A stretch of DNA of 25,988 nt, from NCBI GenBank assembly GCA_937902995.1, contig CALEKY010000099.1, forward strand, positions 1-25,988, written 5' to 3'. Position 1 is the stretch's first letter. Each line of letters opens with the position of its first letter. Both the position numbers and the translations under genes were made by a program. A model generated the notes under the pieces. It did not search any database and was not told where the DNA came from. It saw only the letters and a list, made by a program, of their open reading frames with translations. This DNA is from an uncultured Sinobacteraceae bacterium. Lineage in GTDB: Bacteria > Pseudomonadota > Gammaproteobacteria > Steroidobacterales > Steroidobacteraceae. Of this stretch, positions 1 through 8,103 are shown piece by piece.

Positions 1-915
1 GCCGTGCTCATTCATGCGGACCGCAAGTACAGCGACACCCTGCCCGCGCTGAACTTGGCGTTGAACGTCACCGACGATTTCGTCGTACGGTTCGCTGCTG
101 CGAAAGTGATGTCGCGGCCCGGTCTGGGTAATGTGACGCCGGGCGGCGGCGTGAACGTGAGCGGCAACAATCGCGTGGCGACCTTGGGTAATCCCAATAT
201 CGACCCGACGCGTGCGAAGGCCTACGACTTGAGCTTCGAATGGTATTTCGCGCCCGAGTCGTTGCTGTCGCTGGCTCTCTTCTACAAGGACATCGAGAGC
301 CGCCCGGTCAGCATCAGCCTGACGAATCAGGTGTTCACCAACAATCCGTTCGGCATCCCGGACAGTGTCGCAGTTGCTGCGTGCGGAGCCACACCGAACT
401 GTGCGCCCGATCTGCCGATCTGGACGTTCAACACGACGGTGAACGGTCCCGGCGGCGACCTGAAAGGCTTCGAGATCAGCTATCAACAGCCGTTCACGTT
501 CTTGCCCGGCTTCTGGAAGAACTTCGGCGTGATCCTGAACTACACCGGTGTGGAATCGGAGATCACCTACGTCAACGGCCGAGCAGACCTGACCGGCCTG
601 TCGAAGAGCGCGTACAACGCGACGATCTACTTCGAAACCGAGCGTTTCGGTGCGCGCGTTTCGGGCGCTTATCGCGACGAATACCTGACACAGGTACCTG
701 GTCGTGACGCGAACGAATTGGAGGGCGTTGCCGAGGTGTTCACCGTCGATGCATCGGCACGTTTCAGCGTCACCGAGAACCTCGATCTGACGTTCGAGGC
801 GCTGAACCTGACCGACGAGTACGAAGATCAGTGGGTGGATTACGCCGCGGATCGCTTGTCCTACTACCACCACACCGGACGCAGCTACTTGTTCGGTGCT
901 CGCTACAAGTTCTGA
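1..915 (+). CDS. TonB-dependent outer-membrane receptor, C-terminal part (5' end outside window)
   Basis: The open frame enters from the left edge and ends at TGA 913-915, giving about 304 residues of a beta-barrel C-terminus. Visible signs are alternating aromatic/hydrophobic strands, the phrase LGNPNIDPTRAKAYDLSFEW near the start (typical of these receptors: 'NP.L.P..a..yDls.EwYf'), a late 'NLTDEYEDQW' segment, and the ending YLFGARYKF with terminal Phe, the usual outer-membrane insertion signal. Family knowledge: such receptors import oligosaccharides or chelates across the outer membrane using TonB energy. Placement directly before pectate lyase and esterase genes suggests import of pectin oligogalacturonides, which is inference. 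The plug domain and TonB box lie outside the window, so substrate class cannot be judged. A strong hairpin follows the stop, so it probably ends its own transcript. Confidence 0.9.
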   Translation, partial: AVLIHADRKYSDTLPALNLALNVTDDFVVRFAAAKVMSRPGLGNVTPGGGVNVSGNNRVATLGNPNIDPTRAKAYDLSFEWYFAPESLLSLALFYKDIESRPVSISLTNQVFTNNPFGIPDSVAVAACGATPNCAPDLPIWTFNTTVNGPGGDLKGFEISYQQPFTFLPGFWKNFGVILNYTGVESEITYVNGRADLTGLSKSAYNATIYFETERFGARVSGAYRDEYLTQVPGRDANELEGVAEVFTVDASARFSVTENLDLTFEALNLTDEYEDQWVDYAADRLSYYHHTGRSYLFGARYKF

Positions 916-938
916 GGTCCCCCAGCCTCAGCCCGGCC

Positions 939-967
939 GGCGTCGAGTCCCGCGTGGACTCGACGCC
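939..967 (+). terminator. Perfect 12-bp hairpin after the receptor gene
   Basis: GGCGTCGAGTCC (939-950) and GGACTCGACGCC (956-967) are perfect inverted repeats with a 5-base loop, beginning 23 bases after the receptor stop. The following ATCTCCTTTCG is only modestly T-rich, so it may be an imperfect intrinsic terminator or a 3'-end stabilising stem. Confidence 0.6.
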
Positions 968-1052
968 ATCTCCTTTCGAGAGCTCGCTATAGAAGTGACG
1001 AGCAGGAGTCATCCGTTGATTTAGTTGGACCGTTACATCCACGGGAGGAGCT

Positions 1053-2393
1053 ATGCGCAAGTCGAGCCGTCCTTTGAGCCTTGTCGTCATCCTCACCGCA
1101 TGCGCAGCGTTGCAGGCGAACGCGCACGATCTCGGACGTCAAACATTGCCCGCCGGAGACGGCTGGGGTTCATTCGGGGCCGGCGTCACCGGCGGCGCAG
1201 CGGCCGCGCCCGAACAAGTCTATGTCGTGACCAATCGCGCCGAGCTGATCGCGGCACTCAACAACGGCGTGCCGTCGTCAACCTCTCCTTCGAATCCCTC
1301 GAACGAACCCAAGATCATTTACGTGCGCGGTACGATCGACGCGAACGTCGACGATCAGAATCGGCCGCTCACGTGCGAAGACTATTACCGCGACGGCTAT
1401 ACGCCGGAAGCGTACTTTGCAACGTACGATCCGGCCGTGTGGGGCCGCGTGCCGCCGAGCGGTCCGCTCGAAGACGCACGCATCGCTTCGCGCAATGCGC
1501 AGCAAGCGCGTGTGCGAATTCGTATCGGCTCGAACACGACGATCGTCGGATTGGGCAAGAACGCAACGATCAAAGGCGCGTGGTTCGATATCCGCGGCAC
1601 GTCGGGCGTGCCGAACAGCCGCAGCAACATCATCATCCGCAATCTGACGTTCCGCGATACGTACGACTGTTTCCCGGAATGGAGCCCGACGGACGGCGCG
1701 CAAGGCAGCTGGAACGCGCTCTACGATGCGATTTCGTTGCGCGACACGAACAATGTCTGGATCGATCACAACACCTTCGAGGATCGCGACACGCGCGACG
1801 AGAAGCAGCCGCTGCGGTTCGGCGTGCTGTACCAAGTGCATGACGGACTGCTCGACATTACGAACGGATCCGATCTAGTGACGGTGTCGTGGAACCGGTT
1901 TCGCAATCACGACAAGGCGATGCTGATCGGCTCATCGGACGGCGCGACTGCAGACCGCGGCAAGCTCCGGGTCACGCTGCATCACAATTGGTTCGAAGGC
2001 ATTGGTCAGCGCGCGCCGCGTGTGCGTTTCGGCCAAGTGCATCTGTACAACAACCTGTACGACGTGCGCGGTGCGCACTCGTATCAATACAGCTGGGGCG
2101 TCGGATTCGAATCGGCGATCTACGCCGAAGAGAACGTCTTCATCGCCCCGAAGTCGTTCACGCCGGACCGGTTCATCGCGCGCTTCAACGGCACGGCGTT
2201 GGCGGCTTCCGGAACGCTCGTCATCGGTCCGCGCGTTCGCAACCCGGTCGATCTGGTTTCCGCCTGGAATCATGTGAACGATCCCGATCTCGGCGTCGAT
2301 GTCGGCTGGGTGCCGACGCTCGATCGCGGGCTCCTGCCGGCCGTGACGGTGCCGATCCTCGTGCCGTTGTTCTCCGGGCCCGTGTTCCATTGA
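1053..2393 (+). CDS. Exported pectate lyase, polysaccharide lyase family 1 type
   Basis: The protein has 446 residues. ATG 1053 follows GGGAGGAG (1043-1050). Residues 1-24 form a Sec signal peptide ending QANA. The rest is a right-handed beta-helix of the PL1 kind, with WIDHN at 236-240 (calcium-site strand), VSWNRFRNHDKAMLIG from 278, HHNWFEGIGQRAPRVRFG at 310-327 and VHLYNNLYD just after. The R-x-P-x-x-R pattern (R320, R325) is the PL1 catalytic/substrate arginine motif. Family role: beta-elimination cleavage of alpha-1,4-polygalacturonate, giving 4,5-unsaturated oligogalacturonides, in periplasm or outside. It is first in a same-strand run with the cupin (gap 11 bases), hydrolase and carboxylesterase, probably co-transcribed. 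Pectin lyase activity on methylated substrate cannot be excluded from sequence. Confidence 0.92.
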   Translation: MRKSSRPLSLVVILTACAALQANAHDLGRQTLPAGDGWGSFGAGVTGGAAAAPEQVYVVTNRAELIAALNNGVPSSTSPSNPSNEPKIIYVRGTIDANVDDQNRPLTCEDYYRDGYTPEAYFATYDPAVWGRVPPSGPLEDARIASRNAQQARVRIRIGSNTTIVGLGKNATIKGAWFDIRGTSGVPNSRSNIIIRNLTFRDTYDCFPEWSPTDGAQGSWNALYDAISLRDTNNVWIDHNTFEDRDTRDEKQPLRFGVLYQVHDGLLDITNGSDLVTVSWNRFRNHDKAMLIGSSDGATADRGKLRVTLHHNWFEGIGQRAPRVRFGQVHLYNNLYDVRGAHSYQYSWGVGFESAIYAEENVFIAPKSFTPDRFIARFNGTALAASGTLVIGPRVRNPVDLVSAWNHVNDPDLGVDVGWVPTLDRGLLPAVTVPILVPLFSGPVFH

Positions 2394-2404
2394 TGGAGGC
2401 GTGA

Positions 2405-2866
2405 ATGCACGAGCGGCGGTGGCGGAACTTCGGGATCGCGGTCGGCGCAGCGGCGCTCGCGATTGCTTTGGCGAGCGCCGTTGCCACGGCGCAAAGCCGT
2501 CATGTGCGAAATCGGTTCTTCCTGAAACAGGACGGCGACGTGATGCGCGTCGAGCCGGGGCCGCACGAAGGTACCGGCAAGACGACGGCCTATCGCTACT
2601 TCGACGATGTGCCCGATGCGCGCGTGATCTTTCGCAAGCGCGCGCTGCATCGCGGTGCTTCGATCGGCATGCACGTGCTCGCTCATGACGAGGTGTATTA
2701 CATCGTGAGCGGGCGCGGCGTACTGAAAGTCGACGATACCGAACGCGAAGTCGGACCGAACACCGCGATCTTCATGCACGAAGGCGCGGACGTCGGTATC
2801 CGTCAGATCGGGGACGAAGATCTCGTGCTGATCGTGGCCTATCCGCCCGCGGAGCGCATCCGGTGA
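2405..2866 (+). CDS. Small exported cupin-domain protein
   Basis: The protein has 153 residues. ATG 2405 is 5 bases after GGAGG (2395-2399). Residues 1-29 form a signal peptide (hydrophobic core GIAVGAAALAIALASAVATA), so it acts in the periplasm or outside. Residues about 75-148 are a single cupin barrel. Candidate metal ligands are H90, H94 and E96 in HVLAHDEVYYIVSGRG, and H125 in the second motif; the spacing differs from the classical HxH form. Function is not certain. Cytoplasmic KdgF is a cupin that helps convert unsaturated monouronates to the keto form in pectin and alginate breakdown. This protein, directly behind a pectate lyase, could do related work in the periplasm, but that is inference from context and fold only. 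Confidence 0.75.
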   Translation: MHERRWRNFGIAVGAAALAIALASAVATAQSRHVRNRFFLKQDGDVMRVEPGPHEGTGKTTAYRYFDDVPDARVIFRKRALHRGASIGMHVLAHDEVYYIVSGRGVLKVDDTEREVGPNTAIFMHEGADVGIRQIGDEDLVLIVAYPPAERIR

Positions 2867-2903
2867 ATTGAGCGCGACGCACATCTGAGGGCATGGGCGG
2901 ATC

Positions 2904-3860
2904 GTGAAGCGAAGTTTCGCGCTGTTCTTCATTGCGATGCTCGCCTGTGCCTGTTCGCTTGGCGCACCCGAGCCGATCGCGCTTTATTCGGGCTCCATCC
3001 CCAATTCGCGGCCTGCAACCGATGAAGAGCGCTTGCGCGATCCGGCAGAGCCTTACGCCTTTTATCTGAACATCTCGCGGCCGCAGATCTATGCGTATCC
3101 GCTCGGCGATGCGCCGAACTCTCGGGCGGCGATCGTGATTCTTCCAGGCGGCAGCTATCGCGGCGTGTCGCTCGTCAAAGAAGGGTTCGAAGTGGCCGAG
3201 CAGTTGAATGCGTTCGGCATTGCTGCGTTCGTCGTGAAGTATCGAACGCCGAGCGATGCGCACATGCTCGACAAGAAGATCGGTCCGCTGCAGGACGCGC
3301 AGCAGGCGCTCAAGCTCGTGCGCGAGCGTGCGCGCGAATGGAACGTGGATCCCGCGCGCGTCGGGCTCATGGGCTTCTCCGCAGGCGGCCATCTCGCGGC
3401 GATGGCATCCACGCGGTTCGCACGACCTGTCTTACCCGGCGCGACCGCCGAGCAGGTGCGTCCCGATTTCCTCATCCTGGCGTACCCGGTCATCAGTTTC
3501 GAGGATGCGATCACGCACCGAGTCTCGCGCGAGATGCTGCTTGGATCGGTGACGACGCGCGAGTTGATCGAGAAGTATTCGATCGAACGTCACGTCACGG
3601 CGCAGACGCCACCGACGTTTTTGATGCATGCAGCCGACGATCGGTCCGTGCCGGTCGCGAACAGTTTGCGTTTCTTCGAAGCGCTGCAAGCCGCAAAGGT
3701 GCCGTCTCAGTTGATCGTCTATCCGGCCGGCGGACATGGCTTCGGGCTCAAAAATACGACGACGCCGGATCGCTGGATCGAGCGCAGCCGCGACTGGCTC
3801 TTGAGCAGCGGATATTTGCGCTCGTCCGAGATGCCGAATTCGGCGCTCGATGCGAGGTAA
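2904..3860 (+). CDS. Exported alpha/beta-hydrolase, acetylesterase/BD-FAE-like
   Basis: The protein has 318 residues from GTG 2904; the nearby ATG 2893 is out of frame and the ribosome site is weak. The N-terminus MKRSFALFFIAMLACACS is a signal peptide, perhaps a lipoprotein one with Cys15 or Cys17, though the lipobox is not textbook. Esterase/lipase motifs are present: oxyanion-hole region PGGSYRG (81-87), nucleophile elbow GFSAG with S159, acid D246 in DDRSVP, and H278 in GGHGF. This is the family often annotated as xylan/pectin acetylesterase-like. Placed between pectate lyase/cupin and carboxylesterase, it may remove acetyl groups from pectin, which is inference. Its 3' end is 4 bases before the next start, indicating an operon. 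Confidence 0.82.
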   Translation: MKRSFALFFIAMLACACSLGAPEPIALYSGSIPNSRPATDEERLRDPAEPYAFYLNISRPQIYAYPLGDAPNSRAAIVILPGGSYRGVSLVKEGFEVAEQLNAFGIAAFVVKYRTPSDAHMLDKKIGPLQDAQQALKLVRERAREWNVDPARVGLMGFSAGGHLAAMASTRFARPVLPGATAEQVRPDFLILAYPVISFEDAITHRVSREMLLGSVTTRELIEKYSIERHVTAQTPPTFLMHAADDRSVPVANSLRFFEALQAAKVPSQLIVYPAGGHGFGLKNTTTPDRWIERSRDWLLSSGYLRSSEMPNSALDAR

Positions 3861-3864
3861 CGAG

Positions 3865-5457
3865 ATGACCGTCGATTCATTTCACGCGACACGGCGCGAA
3901 GTCTTGCGTGCCGCAACGTATTCCGCCTTGTTGCTGGCGACCCCTGCGGTGGCGGCGACTGCCACGCATGTCACGGCCAGGACGAAGTCCGGCCGCATCG
4001 GCGGCATCAAGCGCGAGGGCGTGTACGTTTTCAAAGGCGTACCCTACGGCGGCGACACGGCGAAGCGGCGTTTCAAGCCGGCGCTCGACCCCGAGCCATG
4101 GAAGCGTGTGCGCGATGCGCTCGAATACGGCCCGGCATGTCCACAAGCCTCGACGAAAGAGCCTGTCAGCGAAGATTGTCTGGTGCTGAATGTCTGGACG
4201 CCGGCGCTGCGCGACGGTGGCAAGCGTCCGATCATGGTGTATTTCCATGGCGGCGAATTCAGCAGCGGCAGCGGTTCGAGTCCGGTCTACGACGGCACGC
4301 GCTTGTGTCTTCGCGGCGATGTCGTCGTCGTCACCGTGAATCATCGCCTGAACATCTTCGGTCATTGCTATCTGTCGCGGATTGCTGGGCGTGAATTTGC
4401 GAGCTCAGGCAACGTCGGGATCCTAGATCTCGTCAAGGCGCTCGAATGGGTACGCGATCACGCTGACGAATTCGGCGGCGATGCGCAACGCGTGATGGTG
4501 TTCGGCCAGTCGGGCGGCGGCGCGAAGATTGCGACCTTGATGGCGATGCCGGCGGCGCGCGGGCTGTTTCATCGCGCGGCGACGATGAGCGGACAGCAAA
4601 TCACGGCACAAGGTCCGCGTAGTGCGACGCTGCGGGCACGCGCGTGCCTCGGTGCGCTGAAAATCGCGCCGAACGATATCGCTAAGCTCGAGGACGTTCC
4701 GGCGCAAGATCTCGTCGCTGTGGCTCGAACGGCAGATCCGACGATGGTCGGCCGCAGTGTGTACTTCGGCCCGGTGCTCGACCAGGTTTCGCTTCCGCGT
4801 CATCCGTTTTATCCGGATGCGCCGTCGCAGTCCGCGCACATTCCGATGATCATCGGCAACACGCGCGACGAGACGATTGCGTTCTTGGGTAATCAGCCCG
4901 GCGTGTGGGAGCTGACGTGGGAGGAGCTTGCCGATCGCTTATTGCCCGAGTTGCACGTCGACATCGATCCCGATCACGTGATCGCGACGTATCGCAGGCT
5001 CTATCCGAATTATTCGCCGACGGAAGTGTTCTTCGCTGCAACGACGGCGGGACGATCGTGGCGAGGCGCCATCATCGAAGCGGAGCTACGCGCGCAGCAG
5101 GGATCGCCGGTCTATGCGTACCAATTGAATTACCGCTCGCCGCTCGAGAACGGCCGTTACGGCGCGCAGCATGGGATGGATATTCCGCTCGTGTTCGACA
5201 ACATCGCACAGCCGGGGTCGCTGACCGGCATGACAGCGGAAGCGCAACGCACAGCGGATCAAATGAGCGAGGCGTTCATCGCATTCGCGAAAACCGGCAA
5301 TCCGAACCACGCCGGCATTCCGCGGTGGGATCCCTACGAACTACCACGACGCGCAACGCTGGTGTTCGACGCCAAGTCCGAGCTCGTCGACGACCCGCGC
5401 GGCGAGGAGCGCAAGTTGTTCGCGGCGGTACCGTACATTCAGCGAGGAACGTACTGA
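3865..5457 (+). CDS. Tat-exported type-B carboxylesterase
   Basis: ATG 3865 is preferred over in-frame ATG 3850 because GAGG lies at 3854-3857 and the 3850 start would overlap the previous gene; the product is 530 residues. The N-terminus has a twin-arginine pattern (TRREVLRA) and a hydrophobic stretch ending PAVAA. Carboxylesterase type B features are EDCLVLNVWTP, the oxyanion loop YFHGGEFSSGSG, the elbow GQSGGG (S216, variant of the usual GESAGG), E336 in NTRDETIAFLG and H436 in YGAQHGMDIP. Role: hydrolysis of carboxylic esters, substrate unknown. In this operon an ester on pectin (methyl, acetyl or phenolic) is a reasonable guess. No CE8 or CE12 pectin esterase is seen in the window. Confidence 0.88.
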   Translation: MTVDSFHATRREVLRAATYSALLLATPAVAATATHVTARTKSGRIGGIKREGVYVFKGVPYGGDTAKRRFKPALDPEPWKRVRDALEYGPACPQASTKEPVSEDCLVLNVWTPALRDGGKRPIMVYFHGGEFSSGSGSSPVYDGTRLCLRGDVVVVTVNHRLNIFGHCYLSRIAGREFASSGNVGILDLVKALEWVRDHADEFGGDAQRVMVFGQSGGGAKIATLMAMPAARGLFHRAATMSGQQITAQGPRSATLRARACLGALKIAPNDIAKLEDVPAQDLVAVARTADPTMVGRSVYFGPVLDQVSLPRHPFYPDAPSQSAHIPMIIGNTRDETIAFLGNQPGVWELTWEELADRLLPELHVDIDPDHVIATYRRLYPNYSPTEVFFAATTAGRSWRGAIIEAELRAQQGSPVYAYQLNYRSPLENGRYGAQHGMDIPLVFDNIAQPGSLTGMTAEAQRTADQMSEAFIAFAKTGNPNHAGIPRWDPYELPRRATLVFDAKSELVDDPRGEERKLFAAVPYIQRGTY

Positions 5458-5625
5458 CGTGCCCGTTGAGCGAGCACGTCGGCGACAGGCAACAGCCACA
5501 GGCAGAGCCAAGTCGATCGTCGACAGCGGATCGTTGACAGCGAAGCGCGCGGACTCGCTTCCTTGGGAGAGGTGCGCAAAGCGAGGCGCGCGGGGTGAGG
5601 GGATGCTCTCGCGCAGCGAAGCATT

Positions 5626-5645
5626 GCCTCTCCTCGGGGAGAGGC
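5626..5645. terminator. 8-bp GC hairpin with TCGG loop, possible bidirectional terminator
   Basis: GCCTCTCC (5626-5633) pairs with GGAGAGGC (5638-5645) around TCGG. It lies between the convergent carboxylesterase and pectate-lyase-like genes. There is no T-run, so rho-independent function is uncertain; it also belongs to the repeated element. Confidence 0.35.
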
Positions 5646-5753
5646 GCGCAGAGCGAAGCGTGCGGGTGAGGGGATGCTCGCGCAGCGGCAACTTACCGCT
5701 ACCGCTGGTCCACGCACGCCTGCAAGAAGTCAAGCGCGCGAAGCGCGCTTCAA

Positions 5754-5781
5754 CCTTCAGCCTTCAGCCTTCAGTCTTCAG
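5754..5781 (+). repeat. Heptamer tandem array, 4 x CCTTCAG
   Basis: The units are CCTTCAG, CCTTCAG, CCTTCAG and TCTTCAG, 28 bp in all, preceded by a degenerate GCTTCAA. It ends 8 bases before the stop codon of the minus-strand lyase gene. It is one member of a set of heptamer arrays in this window. Confidence 0.9.
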
Positions 5782-5789
5782 TGTCGCGC

Positions 5790-7118
5790 TCAGCGCGGAA
5801 TATTCTGCTTCTTGAACGCCACCTTCGGCGTCATCGTCTCGAGATCCCAGTCCTTCGGATTGAAGGGCTGGCGGGTCTCCGAATACTTCGGGTAGCCGCC
5901 GACCTGATCTTCGTGATCGATGATTTCGCCGCGGCCTTCGACCGTGTCCGCGACGATGCGCGAATCGATCGGATCGCGATCCCACGGACGCGCACCGGCA
6001 TTACGAATGACCGATTCTTCAACTTGGATTGCCGGAATCGGCACGACGCCGGTCGGCAATTTCGGTTTCGGAATCGGAATGATCTTCGCGGCAGATGTTG
6101 TGTAGCGGCCGAATTTCGGCAGCGGATTACCCGCCCAATCGACCGCGATGTTGTCCTCTTCGTACATCTCGATATCGCCCGAGCCGCCGAGCATGAACAG
6201 CGGCAGATTCGGATGCGTCGACGGACCGCCGCGCAACACGTTGCCGATCATGACGATGCGGCCGAGCTGATATTCGCGGCCGTACCACTCTTCCGGAATC
6301 AGGTTGTAGTGAACGGCCCGCGCACCTGGGTTGTAGATCAAGTTGTTGATGACCATGCCGCGCACGCCGCCCTTGAACAGCGGATTGCGTTCGTAGTTGT
6401 GCGCGTACAGGTTGCCGACGATCAGAATATCGGTCACGTTGTCGTGAACGAGCGTGCCTTTCGAGTGTTCGCCCTTCGGATGCGTCGAGTGCGCCAAACC
6501 TTCGGCGATGATGTTGTTGCTATAAGTGATTCGGTGCGAGACGTTCTTGCGCCATTCGTCCGGCGTTTTGCCCGTGAAGCGGGGGCCCGATGCGGACAGA
6601 TTTTCGTCGACGGCCCAGGTGAACGTGCAATGATCGACGATGAGGTTGTAAGCGTTGACCGTGGACAGCGCATCCGGTGCCCAACCAGGTTTGGTCTCGC
6701 CCGCGCTGCCTGCACGCACGCGGATGTGCTGAATGATGACGTCGTGCGTCATCACGTCGATGCCCGTCTTGATCAGCGTGATGCCGGGCGAAGGTGCCGT
6801 CTGGCCGGCGATCGTGAGATACGGTTTCGTGATCTTGATTTCCTGCTTTTGCATGTCGATCACGCCGCCGACTTCGAAGACGACGATGCGCGGTCCGTCG
6901 GTTTCGATCGCTTCGAGCAGCGAGCCCGGCCCCGACGGGGCCAGCGTCGTGACTTTGATGATCTTGCCGCCGCGTCCGCCGACGGTGTCGGCGGCCCAGC
7001 CCATCGCGCCCGGAAACGCGAGACGTTCTGCCGCGCTCGCCGTTGCGACGCTCACCGCGCACAACACAATCGTTACGACCCATCTGCGCATCACGCGCGA
7101 AGCCTCGAACATTTGCAT
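5790..7118 (-). CDS. Second exported pectate-lyase-like beta-helix protein
   Basis: ATG 7118 (reverse) is chosen because AGGGGG lies just upstream; GTG 7142 would add 8 residues. The product has 442 residues. Residues about 10-30 form a signal peptide (RRWVVTIVLCAVSVATASAA). The mature start ERLAFPGAMGWAADTVGGRGG with VTTLAPSGPGSL is typical of pectate-lyase-fold proteins of environmental Bacteria. DHCTFTWAVDENLS (162-175), NPLFKGGVRGMVINNLIYN (245-263) and repeated N-rich turns mark the parallel beta-helix. Its arginine context differs from the lyase at 1053, so it is a separate subfamily and not a recent duplicate. Likely role: cleavage of polygalacturonate or a related pectic chain. It is divergent from the hydratase/TRAP operon and shares an operator-like site with it. 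Catalytic residues were not pinned down. Confidence 0.85.
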   Translation of the reverse strand: MQMFEASRVMRRWVVTIVLCAVSVATASAAERLAFPGAMGWAADTVGGRGGKIIKVTTLAPSGPGSLLEAIETDGPRIVVFEVGGVIDMQKQEIKITKPYLTIAGQTAPSPGITLIKTGIDVMTHDVIIQHIRVRAGSAGETKPGWAPDALSTVNAYNLIVDHCTFTWAVDENLSASGPRFTGKTPDEWRKNVSHRITYSNNIIAEGLAHSTHPKGEHSKGTLVHDNVTDILIVGNLYAHNYERNPLFKGGVRGMVINNLIYNPGARAVHYNLIPEEWYGREYQLGRIVMIGNVLRGGPSTHPNLPLFMLGGSGDIEMYEEDNIAVDWAGNPLPKFGRYTTSAAKIIPIPKPKLPTGVVPIPAIQVEESVIRNAGARPWDRDPIDSRIVADTVEGRGEIIDHEDQVGGYPKYSETRQPFNPKDWDLETMTPKVAFKKQNIPR

Positions 7119-7179
7119 CGCGTTCCCCCTATCGGTCGACACGCCGCCATCATGACGAGCGGCGCGAATCGGATTGTAA

Positions 7180-7197
7180 ATGACACCGGTTTCCTAT
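7180..7197. promoter_or_regulatory. Putative LacI-type operator between divergent lyase and hydratase/TRAP promoters
   Basis: The site ATGACACCGGTTTCCTAT has an ACCGGT core with imperfect flanking symmetry. Nearly the same sequence recurs before uxaC (14067-14083), and a perfect version of the core (GACACCGGTGTC) lies before uxuB/lacI. It sits between a possible -35 TTGTAA (7174-7179) and -10 TATACA (7197-7202, 17-base spacing) reading right. Reading left, TACAAT (complement of 7173-7178) is a good -10. A repressor bound here would block both directions. Confidence 0.6.
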
Positions 7198-7270
7198 ATA
7201 CAGCCAGCCGATATTTTTCACTCGAGTTTTTCGATCCGACCGGTTCGTCCGGCGGGTATCGGGGGATAAC

Positions 7271-8101
7271 TTGACCGCAATCGAGCCTCGAGGGTCCGGC
7301 GTGGATCCGGATGCAATTGCTAGCGTTTTCACGGCCGCGCGCGCCGCGGGCCGCTCCATCGAGCGCTATCCCGGCGCGGTGCCGGCCACGCTCGAAGACG
7401 CCTATCGGGTTCAAGCCGCGGCCATTCGTCGCTGGCCCGACCCGATTCGCGGTTGGAAAGTGGCGCGTATCCCACCGGCCTTTGCGGCGCAGTTTCCGGA
7501 AGAGCGGCTCATCGGTCCGGCCTTCGCGCGCAATGTGCACTGGGTTCGCGAGGGTGAGGCCGCGACGTGTCCCGTATTCGAGGGCGGATTTGCCGCTGTC
7601 GAATCGGAAATCGTCATCGTCGTCGCACGCGATACACCGGCTGGACGCAGCGACTGGACGGTCGATTCGATCGGCGAATTCATTCGCTCGGTGCACATCG
7701 GCGTCGAGGTGGCGAGCAGCCCGCTTGCTACGCTGAACGACCACGGTCCCGGCGCCGTGATTTCCGATTTCGGAAACAACTGGGGTGTCGTCGTCGGGCC
7801 CGAAATTCCGAACTGGCGCAACCTCGAGAGCATCGACGTCGAAACGTTCATCGACGGCGTTTCGGTCGGGCGGGGAAAGGTCGTCATGCGCACGGGGGTA
7901 CTCGGTGCGCTCGCATTCACGATGAACAAGCGTGCGGTGCAGGGTGCGACCTTGCGCGAAGGCGACGTGATATCGACCGGCATGATCACCGGCGTGCACG
8001 ACATTCGCATCGGGCAAAGGTCGAAACATGTATTTGCCGGTTGCGGCGAAGTGCATGTGGCGATCACGCGTGCCGAGCCGATTTTCGAACTGAAGGGATG
8101 A
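7271..8101 (+). CDS. 2-keto-4-pentenoate hydratase-like enzyme (MhpD/FAH superfamily)
   Basis: The protein has 276 residues from TTG 7271, 5 bases after a GGGGG site. It spans the full length of the MhpD-type hydratase/decarboxylase group. GWKVA (61-65) matches the conserved 'GyKiG' strand. E111 and E113 in AAVESEIVIVV, with E146 in HIGVEVASS, match the acidic metal ligands of the family. Family chemistry: Mg/Mn-dependent hydration or decarboxylation of 2-keto-enoic acids, best known in aromatic ring-cleavage pathways. There are no ring-cleavage genes here. It is the first gene of a TRAP transporter operon inside a uronate locus, so it may act on a keto-deoxy sugar acid or other acidic solute brought in by that transporter (inference). 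It is cytoplasmic, with no signal peptide. Confidence 0.85.
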   Translation: MTAIEPRGSGVDPDAIASVFTAARAAGRSIERYPGAVPATLEDAYRVQAAAIRRWPDPIRGWKVARIPPAFAAQFPEERLIGPAFARNVHWVREGEAATCPVFEGGFAAVESEIVIVVARDTPAGRSDWTVDSIGEFIRSVHIGVEVASSPLATLNDHGPGAVISDFGNNWGVVVGPEIPNWRNLESIDVETFIDGVSVGRGKVVMRTGVLGALAFTMNKRAVQGATLREGDVISTGMITGVHDIRIGQRSKHVFAGCGEVHVAITRAEPIFELKG

Positions 8102-8103
8102 GG

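Larger units (their letters stand above)
5458..5789. repeat. Repeat-rich gap between convergent genes
   Basis: This 332-base gap has no convincing gene. It holds a 14-bp tandem duplication GATCGTYGACAGCG (5515-5528, 5529-5542); two imperfect copies of a ~52-bp GC-rich element (5565-5618 and 5637-5687, both ending in GTGAGGGGATGCT...CGCAGCG); a hairpin at 5626-5645; and a 7-bp array at 5754-5781. The ~52-bp element resembles the common proteobacterial intergenic GGGAGAGG/GGTGAGGGG type. It may also serve as the meeting point of two transcripts. Confidence 0.7.

Noticed and set aside
1027..1038. GGACCGTTACAT before the first pectate lyase as a fourth operator
   Set aside because: It lacks the ACCGGT core and symmetry; the resemblance to the uxaC site is only partial.
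4067..4140. Frameshift or broken gene in the carboxylesterase
   Set aside because: The frame is continuous and all catalytic motifs lie in one frame at normal spacing.
5781..7274. A 497-codon plus-strand open frame over the second pectate lyase
   Set aside because: The minus strand encodes a clear beta-helix lyase with signal peptide; the plus frame is Arg/Asp-rich with no motif and is a shadow.
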